This document shows, piece after piece, positions 1 through 12,070 of a DNA stretch of 64,000 bases. This DNA is from Phoronis australis (lineage: Eukaryota; Phoronida; Phoronidae). The stretch spans positions 327,803 through 391,802 of the forward strand of contig NMRA01000024.1 of the NCBI GenBank assembly GCA_002633005.1, read 5' to 3'. The notes under the pieces are model-generated. The model ran no database searches and was not told the DNA's origin. It saw only the letters and a program-made list of their open reading frames with translations. The position numbers and the translations under genes were made by a program. The number at the start of each line of letters is the position of its first letter. The first letter of the stretch is position 1.

Positions 1-62
<62 letters not shown>
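1..62. repeat. (TG)n microsatellite
   Basis: Uninterrupted TG dinucleotides from the window edge, ending in TATG repeats. The true length is unknown because it is cut by the window. Confidence 0.98.
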
Positions 63-69
<7 letters not shown>

Positions 70-195
70 AGTTGAAACCGATCTGAGGAGCTAAAGACCT
101 GACCCAAGGGAGTAGCAGTGTGTCCCCATGAATTCGAACCCAAAACCGTAAGTAAAAAGCGGACACTTATCCCACTAGGTGGCACTGCCTCCATC
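63..195 (-). repeat. tRNA-derived SINE-like fragment, family A
   Basis: On the minus strand it contains GGTTTTGGGTTCGAATTC (B-box-like) followed by a tail shared with 63190-63335: CCCTTGGGTCAGG, TTTAGCTCCTCAG and GGTTTCAACTAT. This is supported by direct comparison of the two copies. Confidence 0.6.
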
Positions 196-292
196 CATAT
201 CATGCCACGCTGATGGAAGTTGGGATTGATCCGTGAAGTACAAGATTGAATTTACTATTTGAAGATTTTTTTTGCCGCAAATGCATGCTAAT

Positions 293-318
293 CAGTGGCG
301 GATTTAGAGGGGGTCCCC
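293..318 (+). repeat. hAT-like MITE terminus fragment
   Basis: CAGTGGCGGATTTAGAGGG resembles the terminus seen at 5281 and, inverted, at 52886-52901. No partner end was found nearby. The rest of 319-1422 shows no recognised feature; a desaturase N-terminal exon was looked for there and not found. Confidence 0.35.
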
Positions 319-1422
319 TAAAATTTTCCCAGATTCTATTTGGCTCCTCGGGGTTGCGAATGGCTGACGGGCAAAATCCTGACTAATACACTGCCCTGGA
401 CCCCCCTAACTAAAAATCCTCCACAACACAGCGCGCAGGTCGCTCGCCACTATCTGCGTGGAAGTATGACTCACCCGGTGTGGGTTGACTCGTGGCCGGT
501 GGTTGTTCGCTGTTTTGGTCCGAAGTCCATATTGTGAGTTATTTATTGAGATGACATTTAAACTTGACTTTAGAGATCTCTCACACCATACAGACCATTT
601 CAGAAATAAAGTATTGAAAAAACACTCCTTGGGTAGCGAGAACCAAAGACTAGGTGTACCCGATGACAATGAAATACTATGACACCGGACTTCACACACT
701 GAATTTCGTAGCTGCTCTGCGGTGAGCGATAAGTTAAAAAGTATCATAGAGACCACAGAGGAACTCAGCAATTCAACTCGGAATTGGGTGGCCTTGAACT
801 CATTTTTCCATGTCAGCTAGAAAATAAAGTTTTTACTTTAAAAGGGCATAGAACGCAAAAAAATAAATTGCATTATTCAAGTCTGCGATTCTCTGCCACT
901 GAAACAGAAGTATTTTACAGTTTCGTAGTAAAGATTTGGAATTTCTGTTGATGTCAAAGCATATTTCCTTTAGACTCAAATTTCAAAGAGCGGCCTGTCA
1001 ACTGATCGTTCTTTCGTCGATTTTTCTCCCAAAAGGCAAAACACGTCTCCTTATTTGGTATGGCAAAATATAGACGTAGCACATTTCCCTTAAACAGATT
1101 ATGTGACCTTTGACTTATGACTTAAAAAAAACAAGGCGATTATGCAGTTGGAAATGTTTAATAGGTAATTTTTTGAGCGCATGTAAATTATTTGGGGAAA
1201 GAATTTGAAAATTGTATTGTGATGAAAGCTGAGAGTTTATATTTTGTCTGTGTTTCGGAAATAGTGAATCTGATGATTTTTTCTAGAAATTCTTCCAATA
1301 AATTTATATTCAAAAGGAATAAATCTCAAGTTAGAATCCCCAAGAGGTAGTTTCGTCAGAAGATTGTCTAGGCATTGTATGGACTGGGATGTCTCGTAAA
1401 GTAAAAAAGCAACCTTTTTCAG

Positions 1423-1553
1423 CATTTGTCACTTTTCTGCTGGGTGGATGGGGAATAACAATGGGCTCTCATCGCCTGTGGGCTCATCGTTCTTACAAGG
1501 CTCGACTCCCACTCAGGTTGGCGCTGGTTTTTATGACGTGTATATCCGGACAG
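1423..1553 (+). CDS. SCD: Desaturase exon with first histidine box
   Basis: This 131-nt exon follows a pyrimidine-rich acceptor (cctttttcag) and ends at CAG before gtaagt. It starts with two bases of a split codon and encodes GWGITMGSHRLWAHRSYKAR and the following hydrophobic LPLRLALVFMTCISGQ. HRLWAH is the HX4H iron ligand box. A length of 131 nt equals the corresponding vertebrate exon as I remember it. Confidence 0.94.
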
Positions 1554-4500
1554 GTAAGTCGACATTGACCTCTCCGCGACACCTCAGTTGTCAATACCAA
1601 GAGAAGCTTCGCATCGGACCCATATCTAAAATTGTAATAGTAAGCATGCGCGGATTCAGAGCCATCATGAACAGAAAGGTACAGGTTCTGTTGGGAGTTT
1701 ATATTCCTCCACTGCATCCACGTACCATTCTTTTCACGCGAGCCAAGGTTCTGGTTAGTCGTGACTGTTTTCTGTTCAAGGTACGGCAAAGATAAACTGA
1801 ATGACTGAGAAATTATTGAGAACTTCCGCTTCCTGTAGATATAGTTCCTCCTCAGCTTCGGCTAATTCAAACACAATCTCGAAATATTTCCTCTTCAGAA
1901 TGACATAATTGAGTGGGCGCGAGATCACAGATCTCATCACAAATTTTCGGAGACAGACGCCGATCCCCACAACGCTAAACGTGGAGTGTTTTTTGCCCAC
2001 ATGGGATGGCTTCTTGTGCGAAAACACCCGGATGTTCGAGAGAAAGGGAAGAAGATCGACCTTAGTGACCTCTATGCCGACCCTGTACTGGTATGGCAGA
2101 GAAAGTGAGTACTTTAATTGAAATAATTAAATAAGTATTTGCAGACATTAAACAATCGGATATGGTCCCCGAGAAAATTTAGTATACACAGTTCAAATTG
2201 AGCATCTTATATATAAACGCCCAGAACACTAAGCTATGTAGACTTGGTGGCACACCCAAGTACAAGACGATCACCGAGGTCACTCTGCGGAATCTTCATT
2301 AACTTCTGATTAAGTAAACCCGCATACAACCGCTGTGGATATTTTAAAAATTGACTGAGCGATCTCGTCCGTACGCTAGTTCATCTTCCATAAACGGTCA
2401 GCACCTGCAGGGTCTATTGAATCCATTACTTTGACAATCACAACATCCAAAGCGATGAGCTTCATGAAACGTTATAGAGATGTGTCCACCTGTGGCACAG
2501 GTGCTCAGTTCTGTTGCACTCGTTGGTGGCCTAAATAGGGGACAGTGGCGGATTCCGCTAAGACCATGTTGGCAAAGTCACACGTTGTACGCGAGTGACC
2601 CTAATACTGACGTTAACCAGCAAAATTGCCGGCTGCACGGAAGCTTGTAAAATGTCAGTCATGGGAAAGAAAAGATTTCCTTTCCATAAGTGAAAATTTC
2701 TCATCACAAATGTCTTGCGATATGGAACGTGCCCCAGTTTTGCGACGAAACGGGAGTCATGGCCGGCGCGGCGTTCGATCACGTGGAATAGGACTCTTGC
2801 GGGTACAGAAGCAAGATGGATTATTGTTCCACAGCTATCGAAGTCATGGTATTAACCTTTGAAAGCCTGAGGTCTGTAAGATACCGTGTTGGTTTTCCAC
2901 TTTGTGCGAGATTATTCAACAAGATGGCAATTTCGTCCCACTTTTCTGACTGCTCGGTTTGGAAATCCCAAGAAGTCGTCAGCGTATCTGCAAAATCAGG
3001 GCCCGATTATCGATAGCTCCTGCCCATGTGATCATGATTGTCGAAAACTCTATTGTGGAAATACATCACGTGTGTATAAGCTTAAAATCTACCCAGACGA
3101 GGCCTAAGAATCAGAAGCTAGACACGTACATCTACGTGGCCTCGTGTCGTGGAAAAGTATTAAGTTATTGACTTAAATTGAGGCGTCTCGAAAAGAGGCG
3201 TCATTGAGCAATGAATCCAGGTTGACCGAAGGAAACCCTGCTCGGCTGGCAATCAGGGGCAGATCCAGGATTTAGGGGGGGGGGGGGCAGGGCACAGGAA
3301 TAACCAGAATTTCGCCACATGCGCGCGCCCAGCCTAAAATGTAGGGATGCCTAAGGGTCTCGAATATTTGGTTTCGTGGACCTTATTACTAAAAAAATGT
3401 AAACGGGGTTTGTTCAAGGCCTATGCGTTATGCATTCACTCACCGAGCTCCCCAGGGTGCGCGCATATGCTAGTCAGCAATTCTCACCCCGTACTGCCAA
3501 ATGGTATCTGGGAGAATTTTGGGAGGGGCCATGGCCCTCNNCCCCCCCCCCCCTGCCAATTACCCCCAACGAGCGCTGCGGATCACCCGCTCATGTTGGT
3601 GAGAAACTTTATGTTTTTTAAAAAGAGTGCGGTGCCCGGTTGCATGAAACAGTCCCAAATAAGGGCTCCACTAAGTTCCCTATTTTTATGCGCCCATATA
3701 TTTATGATGTGGTTGCATATTGCCGTCATCTCTGTCTGGGCGTCCGGTGTCCGCGGCTGTATCTCCTAAGCCCCTTGCAGGATCTTATTGAAATTTGGCA
3801 AGAATGTTCCTATGAGGTTGACGACAGAGAGCGACGAGTTTCGGACCGACCCGAATACCACTCAGTCCCCTAGTGGCAATTTTAGTTTCCCTCTGTATCT
3901 TCAAAGGTCCTCCCGATTTTCGTGAAATTTGGTACGTAGGCATCTATTAATGAGTTGACGCTATCCTCTCCTTTCCATATGGATTCAAAGCATTTTGCGC
4001 CATCTACTGGCCATGTTTACTGTTTTCGAGTCGTTTTTTTGGCGTCCGCCCCTCTTACAACCAAACCACTTTAAGGATGATTGTGAAAATTGGCATGTAT
4101 GTTCTTACTATAGACTCTATTCACGCGGCAGACATTAAAATCCAAAGCGAGGCTCACTGCGATAAACAAAGCGAAAGTAGACATTGCGTGAGTTAAATAG
4201 CCGGTCTTTTGAGTCCAACCTGGATATTGAATTTTAATAATGTGTCAACAATTAAACCACACAGACGTAGAAAATTACATTAGAGAACAAGTTAAAGCGT
4301 CAAAGAGTTGTCTGACGAAAGGGTTTAATTTTTCTCGGAAAACTAGGTTCGAAACATGAAAAGTAAATATGACCAAATTGCGGCGATCGTAGTGTTACGG
4401 ATTAGGTATTATGCTGAATGCAGGGTTACTTTTTTCTTGTAAATTGTTGATCAAAATACTTTCTACGCGGACCAGGTCATCTGCTCGTATTGTTGACGAG

Positions 4501-7500
4501 TTGAAGACATATTCGACAGTGGTGGCTGTCATGTGCAATTAGTCACATCTGGTTTAATTTGTTGATCAAGAATATTAAAATCAAGCATAGCCTGATCCTA
4601 TGCACTCCCTGGGACTAACAGTTGATTTGTCATTGATCTGAAAGAATAATTGATGTTATTAAATATATTTTTTATTAAAATAATAAACCAGACTCGTAAT
4701 TGAAAATAAAAATTATTTGACCATCAATTCTGCTTTCTTGGTTGTAATAATTCTTACGTCTATTTCATGTGTTAGATTTCAAGTATCAATTTGGACCAAG
4801 TTGAATTTTAAAATTAAAACACCTAATTCGTTCGTCCAAAACGTAACCTCGTTTTAGAACTCAATTTCAGTTAACTGGACAATGAAATCATAGTTATCAT
4901 GTTTCTGCAGAAACCTCGTTCATCCGAGGGGAAAGGTGCTAGTGCCTACTGAGAGGCGATTTTTTCGCCGAGTGAGGGCGGGAACAGTCTACCTCCCGAT
5001 CACCATCAATAGCACCCCCGCCCTGTTGCAAGCTCTCATAGGCTCTGTCTCATTTTAAAGTAGCCTTTTGTGCTCTTAAAAATTGTCACCTGTGTGGTTA
5101 CAGGTTATGTGAACTCAGAGAGATTTTTCACTAGGGGAATTTTTGTGCCTCGTGGGGGGAATTTCGCGTGATATTTCAATATTTTTGAGAGGGGAATAGG
5201 GCCGATATTGGGCCCTAAATTTGAGGGATTGAGGGCTCTGTCCTTTTTGGAAAGAAAATTTATAATGTTTCAACCCGTAGCAGGGGCGGATCCAGGATTT
5301 TGAATTAGGGGGAGGGACAGGCACAGGAATAAGCAGCATTTCGGCAGATGCGCGCACCCAGCCTAAAATCTGGGGAAGCAGGGGTCTTGAATTCTTGGGT
5401 TTGCGGACCTGTTGACTAAAAAAAAACGGTAAACGGGGTTCATTCAGCGCCCATGCGTTGTTTATTCACCCCCAAGACCCCCTGGTTGCGCACGTGTGCT
5501 AGTCAGCAATTCGCACCCGAACTCAAAAATGGGATCTGATACAATTTTAGGCCCCCCCCCTAAATCCGTTGTCATGAAAATACAACCTGGCTGGCCCATT
5601 CTCCGGTCGTTACTATGATGCTTGACAACTGACCGAGACGCCACAAAATATGATCTAACTTTTCGAAAACATTTATTTATTTATTTATTTTGCTTCGTCG
5701 GCGTATGGCAACGACCCAACGCTTCCGAATCTAAACGTCTTTAGAGATTGTGAAGCGTGTCCGTATTTTTTCTAGCCGTTCGGGGAACAACATGGACTGA
5801 AACACAGACTCCTAAGCCGATAAGCTAACAGAGCTATCGTAGCGAGCCTCGTTTTGGAACGCGCCTCCTGTCGGCGTGAATAGGGTCTATGTGAAAGACA
5901 GTTGACGATGATTTTCCGACGACTTCGACTACTGTGGCGCCTCCTAGTGGCAGTTTTGTTTGTTTTTGCGCCCATGGCTGTAACTCCTAAACGTTCTACA
6001 GGATCTTTATTAAATTTAGCAAATTTATTTATACGAAGTTGACAACGGACGACAAACGACTTTCGCCGATCGGTGTACCGGCATGCCCCCTAGTGGCAGT
6101 ATCTTCAAAGGTTCTCAACGGATTTCCATAAAATTTGGCACATAGATATCTATTAGCGAGAGGACGCTATCCTCCCGTTTTGAGATGGATTCGTAGTTTT
6201 CGCCACCTAGTGGCCATTTTTGTTGTTTTCGAGTCTGTTTTTGGCGTCCTTCCTTCTGTTAACCAAACCACGCTGAGGATGATTGTGAAAGTTGGGATGT
6301 ATGTTCTCTCTATGAAGGTTACGGTTGGCGATGATTTTCCGATGACTTCGAGTACTGAAGCGCGTCCTAGTGGTGGTATTGTTTTTTTGCACCCATACCT
6401 GTATCTCCTAAGCCCTTTCATTGCAGGATCTTTATTAAATTTAGCACGTGTATTTATATGAAATTAATAAGAGAAGACGACGACTTTTAAACGGATCCGA
6501 CGAACACTGTGCCCCCTAGTAGCAATTACATTTTTTTCATTTTCCTCTGTTTCTCTAAAGTTCCTCCACGAATTTTAATGAAATTTGGTAAATGGCTTTC
6601 CTTTAAAGAAACGACGACATTTCCTTGTTTTCAGAAGGGTTTGATGTATTTTGCGCCATCTAGTGGCCATTTCAAACAAAAACCCCTAAAAACACGCCAA
6701 TTGCGATGCGTTCGTGGGCGCATTTCAACGCTCCGCGTTGCTCTTGTTGCGTATTTGCTTCGTTCTTTACTCACAGATGTAATATTTCCCTATCATTTTA
6801 TCTTTATTGTGGGTTTCTCCTTGACTAATGGCATGTTCCAATAAATAAATATAACTAAAACTGAGCCCTTAATTCAATCAAAATACCTGGGACTTAGTCC
6901 GGGAGCCAAATGCTGTTTTCTTACTTAACCTGGATTTACCCGATAAAGTATTTTTTCTTTGCTGTTTCATGTAGCCTAGGCATAGTTAATCATGATCTAG
7001 GGGGTGACCATTCGCAACCCTTGAGCATTTTTTAAAATGTGCAAATAAAGGTCGCCATTATGCAAAATTCTATTTTTGCTTATAATTTCTTTACCAAGCA
7101 CTGCAGCCAGATTACTGCCAGATAGAATGGGGCAGGCAATGTTTTCAGACTTCGAGAATGGCCAGCAGTACGTTAGGAACACAACTAGATAATCACTGAT
7201 GATGATCCTTGTCCCTTAGTATAGTACAAGGACATTGGAGACAACCCATGAAGAAGCCAGCTCCATTATTGTGTAACAGGACGTGAAATGAAGGAACTGC
7301 TTCAAATACCACAACCATGAAATCACCTAGAAAGCGTAGAACAGTCGTAGACATAAAGTTAGCAGTGGAAACATGTAGCGATGTTGTGATGATCTCCTCC
7401 CTGCCCATGCGCTGTAGGGGTGTAACACGGTGGCATGCTACTGTGGAGTTGGAAAGGGGTCCATTGTTAAAATATTGAAGGCTGAACATAACCTGTCTGC

Positions 7501-9579
7501 CATCGGTACTTTTAATGCAAGTTTTTCCAATGTCATGAAACAGGCCACTAAATGTATGTGTGGCTGTTATGGAATGAAGAGAATCAGGAAGATGCCATGA
7601 ACCGGTATGGGAAAGAGAAGTGGCAAGAAATATATGTCCGCCTTCAAACTGTCACCGGCAGCAGAGGCATTTACAGAGAATGTAAATGTAAACAGAGCCC
7701 ATTACCAATCAGTCATGTGGCGGAATGTCACCACCACTAGATCCAGAGGACTATAGAGGGAAGAAAGATGTCATAAACAAATCACTCTCACCATCTATCA
7801 TTCCGCATGGTGTACAACTCGCTCCTATTGCATACTGGTGATGATTAGGTGTAGTTGCAAAGGTCAGGTTCCATGAAATTCAAATAGATAAAATTGCAGT
7901 GTCAATTTTCTATCCCGCACAATATTTTGGGCACGTTTTACTGTAGTGTACTCACGTTCCAAGTGTTGAATTAGCATTTCGTCTTCTGACTGGTCTCCTG
8001 ATTCGATAGGTTATTGTCCTGGGTTTATGCAATTAAACAATTTGGTCATCTACTATTTTCCCTGGGTATCAAACAAAACTATAATTTGTAATGTGTGTTA
8101 TAAATTACAGATTATTTATATTTATGATGTAATGAGAGATTACACTAAATTCATGGTAAATATACGAAAATAATCTACATGAACCGCCCCCGTGTGAAAG
8201 TTACAAGCAGAAAAAGAATTTTTAATAATGGCCGCCTTTATTTGCATAAATTATGCTAATTTATCATGCAACAACATGCAAACCTATTTCATTAATCTAA
8301 TTGACCAAAAGAATATAGGTGCAAATATCATCATGATAGTTCATCTGTGGTGCCTGGTACAGTACCTATAAGCAAAAGAAAAATTTTGAATAATGGCAGC
8401 GTTAATTTGCATAAATTATGTGAATTGACAATGTATTCACCTAAAAACTTGCACTATTACATTCATTGACCATGAAAACATGGGTAAAAACGTCAAAATT
8501 ATCTGGCTGCAGTGCTTGGTAAGGAAATTATAAACATAAATAGAATTTTGCATAATGGCAACCTTAATTTGCATATTCGAAATAAAGCTCAAGGGTTGCG
8601 AACGGTCACCCCCCCCCCAAATCATGGTTACTTAACCCTGGGATACATGCAACAGCAAAGAAAATAAGTTCATCCGGCAAATCCAGGTTCAGCCCCCTGG
8701 CTCCCGGACTAACTTAGTCCTTAAAAGAGAAGATCCCTATACTTATTTTCAATAGCACATTTAGGGAACCTAGTTGAATCTCTATTTGGGACTGTTTCAT
8801 ACAACCGGCACTACTGGAGCCTTCATTTGCATCGCTTGCCTTGAGTATTTGTTAGACGCGTAATCGACAATTGCGGAAATGGAATGGAAATGATATTAAA
8901 AAATGCCGGTAGGTAAGGTAAGATTGTGAGAAGTATATCGATGTGCAAATGTTCGCTAAGTAGGTTAGTTATCTTCTAGCTCGACTTTGTCAATGCGCGA
9001 CAACGTGAAAGGTTTACTAGAGTCCTTTTGAAGCCATTATGTCTGTCACACATGCAGTTGCACCATATCTTGCAGCGCTAACCCGGTTTTGAAATAAAGC
9101 TTCCTTTTCAGAGCCGTTGTATTGTCAAATCTATTTTCAGATACTTCATTCCACTGTCGATCACCTTGAGTTTTCTCGTGCCTACTTGGGTCGCTTGGTA
9201 TTTCTGGGACGAACACCTGATCAACGCTTTCCTCGTGTGTTCTGTGGGTCGTTACTGTGTCAACCTTCATTGTACATGGCTGGTTAACAGCGTGGCTCAC
9301 CTGTGGGGAATGAAGCCGTACGACAAGAGGATAAATCCGGTCGACAACATAATCGTCTCCTTCTTAGCTGTTGGCGAAGGTTTCCACAACTACCACCACA
9401 CGTTTCCAAGTGACTATTCGACAAGCGAATATGGATGGACTTTCAACATAACAACGGCTGGTTTGGACTTGTTAGCTTATTTCGGACTTGTGTACGACCG
9501 GAAACGAATGTCACCAGAGGTTGTACAGAAGAGAAAAATAAGGACTGGCGACGGAAGTAAATCTATGATAATATACTAA
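1423..9579 (+). CDS. SCD: Acyl-CoA (stearoyl-CoA) delta-9 desaturase, 3' three exons (join 1423-1553, 1899-2104, 9141-9579)
   Basis: The family introduces a cis double bond at C9 of palmitoyl- and stearoyl-CoA in the ER membrane, using a di-iron centre fed by cytochrome b5. All the histidine motifs that bind iron are visible: HRLWAH (1470-1487), HRSHH (1926-1940), NSVAH (9286-9300) and HNYHH (9385-9399). Membrane-type hydrophobic stretches lie in the first exon (LRLALVFM) and at the start of the last exon. The exons join in phase to 257 codons plus a TAA stop at 9577-9579. Compared with about 359 residues in human SCD, roughly 100 N-terminal residues are missing. I found no upstream exon in 1-1422, so the start is probably outside the window. 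The last exon is uninterrupted, whereas human SCD splits this region into two exons (from memory). I cannot separate SCD1/SCD5-type paralogues, so the symbol names the family. Confidence 0.95.
1899..2104 (+). CDS. SCD: Desaturase exon with second histidine box
   Basis: The acceptor is ttcctcttcag and the donor is gtgagt. The 206-nt exon begins in phase 0 with NDIIEWARDHRSHHKFSET and continues through the conserved DADPHNAKRGVFFAHMGWLL. It ends two bases into the lysine codon completed by the next exon. HRSHH is the HX2HH iron ligand box. Confidence 0.95.
3245..3570 (+). repeat. hAT-like MITE copy 1
   Basis: It starts AGGGGCAGATCCAGGATTTAG and contains GGCACAGGAATAA, ATGCGCGC and CCCAGCCTAAAAT, all shared in the same order with 5281-5570. 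The poly-C end contains two N bases (3540-3541), so the right terminus is uncertain. Confidence 0.6.
3640..4140 (+). repeat. 145-bp-unit dispersed repeat with CTCF-like cores, copy 1
   Basis: Units contain a GAAATTTGG motif and a core such as GCGCCATCTACTGGCCA (3997-4013) or CCCTAGTGGCAA (near 3870). The same order of motifs recurs at 5690-6680 and 60470-61330, and inverted elsewhere in the window. Confidence 0.7.
5281..5570 (+). mobile_element. hAT-like MITE copy 2
   Basis: It begins CAGGGGCGGATCCAGGATTT and ends CCCCCCCTAAATCCG, the inverted form of the left end, giving imperfect terminal inverted repeats about 290 bp apart. It has no coding capacity. The CAGGGGCGGATCC terminus is typical of short non-autonomous hAT-type elements. 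Confidence 0.6.
5690..6680 (+). repeat. 145-bp-unit dispersed repeat with CTCF-like cores, copy 2
   Basis: Six cores start near 5937, 6082, 6200, 6360, 6508 and 6653, about 118-160 bp apart. Examples are GCGCCTCCTAGTGGCAG (5937-5953) and GCGCCATCTAGTGGCCA (6653-6669). Between cores lie variants of GGATCTTTATTAAATTTAGC and AATTTGG. It is preceded by a short (TTTA)n tract near 5672-5692. Confidence 0.8.
6889..8722. mobile_element. 1.8-kb DNA element with about 220-bp imperfect terminal inverted repeats
   Basis: The left arm (about 6889-7121) and the right arm (about 8498-8722) are reverse complements with scattered differences. Shared blocks include TTAGTCCGGGAGCC, TCGCAACCCTTGAGC (left; its complement is right), CCATTATGCAAAATTCTAT and CCAAGCACTGCAGCCAG. 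The right half also carries three direct units of about 165 bp, each with an AATTTGCATAAATTATG-like block (near 8240, 8410 and 8570). Interior reading frames (e.g. 7193-7489 minus, 7552-7740 plus) match no transposase I recognise. Target duplication was not resolved. Confidence 0.75.
9141..9579 (+). CDS. SCD: Desaturase terminal coding exon with third histidine box and stop
   Basis: The acceptor is ctattttcag. The exon encodes the second transmembrane hairpin (LSFLVPTWVAWYFW), CTWLVNSVAHLWG, then VGEGFHNYHHTFPSDY and a C-terminus ending in IIY before TAA. The preceding intron is about 7.0 kb and full of repeats. No splice site interrupts the exon between NSVAH and HNYHH, which sets it apart from the vertebrate gene. 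Confidence 0.96.
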
Positions 9580-9924
9580 GCTGTAACCGATCAATTCACT
9601 TTATGAGTGAACGTATTCTGAGAGACCCTATAGTGGTTGTTCTGGATGAAACAGTGAAGCACGTACAATTTATGTCCACAAAAGCATATTTGGTTCCAGT
9701 GTTTTATTCAGTTGAAAATTGAGGCGGTGGTACAGTATTTTTAGTTGGGCTGACCCTTTCAAAAAGAAATACATCCGAGATAAACAAAAACGATGCATTT
9801 TTCACATTTATCGCCTTTCCAGCCTTGCTTCCCTTGCGTTCGTGCATTCAGTTTGTACAACTTTTCAAAAAGATCTTGGCTGAAACTGGTGCGGTAACGT
9901 TATTTTTAGTCGACGATGGCAGGA

Positions 9925-10034
9925 TAGAGTTCAGTAACGCTACGCTAGGACTGCTAGGACCTCGCTAACTAGCCAAAGTGACGTGTTACCGTTTAAAATT
10001 GTTTCTAGCGAGGTGCAAGCGTTACTGAACTCTA
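9925..10034. mobile_element. 110-bp MITE with perfect 17-bp terminal inverted repeats
   Basis: TAGAGTTCAGTAACGCT (9925-9941) is repeated exactly inverted at 10018-10034. Inner blocks (TAGGACCTCGCTA and TAGCGAGGTGC) are also partly complementary, so the whole unit can fold into a hairpin. It is non-coding. Confidence 0.8.
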
Positions 10035-11939
10035 CCCAGGTCACAAGAATACAGACAAGGACCAACTGTGCTTTTTTGAACTAATAACTCGCTCGGCAAT
10101 TCGTAATTCTGTGTTAGTCAACACCTTCGTCAGTTCCCATGACGCGGGTTCGTTTACAGGCATAAGTTTTTGGCTTAGTTGTTGCTCAAATTGGCACACC
10201 TCGTCTTATAGGGTCAAAATTTATAGATGGTTCTGGTCTGACCCCTCTCAGTCCCCAACTCATCACTTGAGACATATGTCCTCGCTGATTAAAAGAAAAG
10301 AACGTCCGCCCGCATTAGCCAAAAATCATAAGTACGCCATGATTTGTCGAACAATGAGTAGGAAAAAAACAAATACCGCATTGTAGTTTCTCATCTCAGG
10401 TGGATTCTCTTGAGTCTTTCTGGAAAAGCAAGCAACTATACGTACACACCCGCGGACTCGATTTTCAAAAAACGCACATGGAAATATCACTTTACATAAA
10501 TGTAGTCGTTAATTAACTCTACGTATGGTATTTACGCACCCATCAAGTGTTTGGTACAGTCATATAAGTTTTGCTGGGGAAGCTCACGGTGTTGGTGCCC
10601 TTACGGTATACACGCATGCGCGCACCAAGGGCGAAAAGGGCGGCGATTCGAATGAGTCCCCCATTTCGCGAAGTGAGGAAAAAGGTCCGCCTCAGAGAAA
10701 AAAATCCGAAGAGAGTAGAAAACGAGACAAAAGTCCACATAAAATACAACGAGAACTACCAAAATTCGGCGAATTCACAAATCACAGCTCTGAACGTATA
10801 GCTGTGAATCTTAGCTAAAAGGCCCACATTTTCAAAAATTCGAGCCCCCCATTTTTAGGCTGGGTGCGCGCATGACACACACGTCTTGCGCCCGACGAGC
10901 ATCATGGTCATTGTCCTCGACAAATCATAGTTTTCACGAGAGTATTATTTTTTACGAGGCTTTGTTTGACAATGTATTTCCCAGTCATTACTCAGAAATC
11001 AGCTCTGTGGGCTTCAAACACGTGAATGTTTCTGTTATCAGCTTGCAGGAATAAAAACCAAATCCATTTCAACTGCCTTCAGCTGTCCATGCAGTTCTCG
11101 TTAAAATGATCTTATTACATGGGCTGCAGACTCCCACTTATGTCAGTGCTGCGCCGCCTATGTGTTCTACACGACCCACTAATACTTCAGTCAATGGATT
11201 GCGAAAACGTCACGAGTTATCAGACGATCGGTAACGGAAACCACAAAAAGACCTACCCTCGCCACAAAGAAAAGCAGACGATGCTAGTCAAAACAGAGAA
11301 CATGTTAGCGGAGAGAAGAATGAATCGGGAAAAGAAACACCAGTGCTGTTGCATTTGTTCATTGTCAAGTAGGGACTGAGAAATCGGCTGCGATTTCTAG
11401 AAGCCCCCAAAGAAGCCATGGGTCCGTTCCAGGAAACTGACTTACGTTCATTTTTGACTGAAGTCTAAGATTTGATCCGGCCAGTGGGGCAAACATAAGA
11501 GTAAAAAAAAACTCAAGATCTTTCCCTTGAGACGGACTCGAGACAAGTTTCATCTTAATATAGCTGAAATTTAATATTTGTTTCAGCGAAGTCAGTTTTT
11601 CGTAGAAAGGGCCCCAGAATTGCAAACTGGTAGACTGACAGTAGCTTTGAAATCTATAAGGACTTAGCTTTCAGAATATATTGGCTTATCTCGCACGTCG
11701 GAAGAGTAGTTTTATGGTGAAAAGCGACAATTCTTTTTTTGTCCCCTCTATCATAGCCAATCTTGCTCTTCAGAGAAAGGGCCCAAAAACAAGGCAGAAT
11801 AAAGTTTCTGTGCTCACCTGCAGGGCTTTTGATGTAAAACAACATAACTTTTCATAGTCGACAGAGTGAAGAAAACGAGACCACTTCATCAATGCTTGTT
11901 CTGCCGCTGCTGGGCAACTAAACCAATGAAACCGTTCTG

Positions 11940-11962
11940 CCCCCCCCACCCCCCCCCCCCCT
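11940..11962. repeat. Poly-C low-complexity tract
   Basis: Runs of C broken by a single A. Similar G/C homopolymers occur at 14169-14180 and near 28064-28074. Confidence 0.9.
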
Positions 11963-12070
11963 TTAGGTACCTCGCCATTCTATCTCCAGATGTCCTTATG
12001 TAGTGAATTGGTTATTTAGGATTAGAAAATCACTAAGCCATAGTAACAGAGAGAATGCAGACCAGCCTCC

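Larger units (their letters stand above)
2105..9140 (+). other. Last intron of the desaturase gene (repeat-rich)
   Basis: This 7.0-kb intron holds two copies of a MITE (3245-3570, 5281-5570), two arrays of the 145-bp CTCF-like repeat (3640-4140, 5690-6680) and a 1.8-kb inverted-repeat element (6889-8722). The segments 2105-3244, 4141-5280 and 8723-9140 show nothing I recognise. Open frames in 2558-3171 have no recognisable family motif. Confidence 0.7.

Noticed and set aside
2558-3171. Overlapping open frames in the desaturase intron
   Set aside because: They show no protein-family motifs, no splice context and overlap each other on both strands; probably chance.
7193-7740. Reading frames inside the 1.8-kb inverted-repeat element as a transposase
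   Set aside because: No DDE, zinc-finger or other transposase motif is recognisable and the frames are short and broken.
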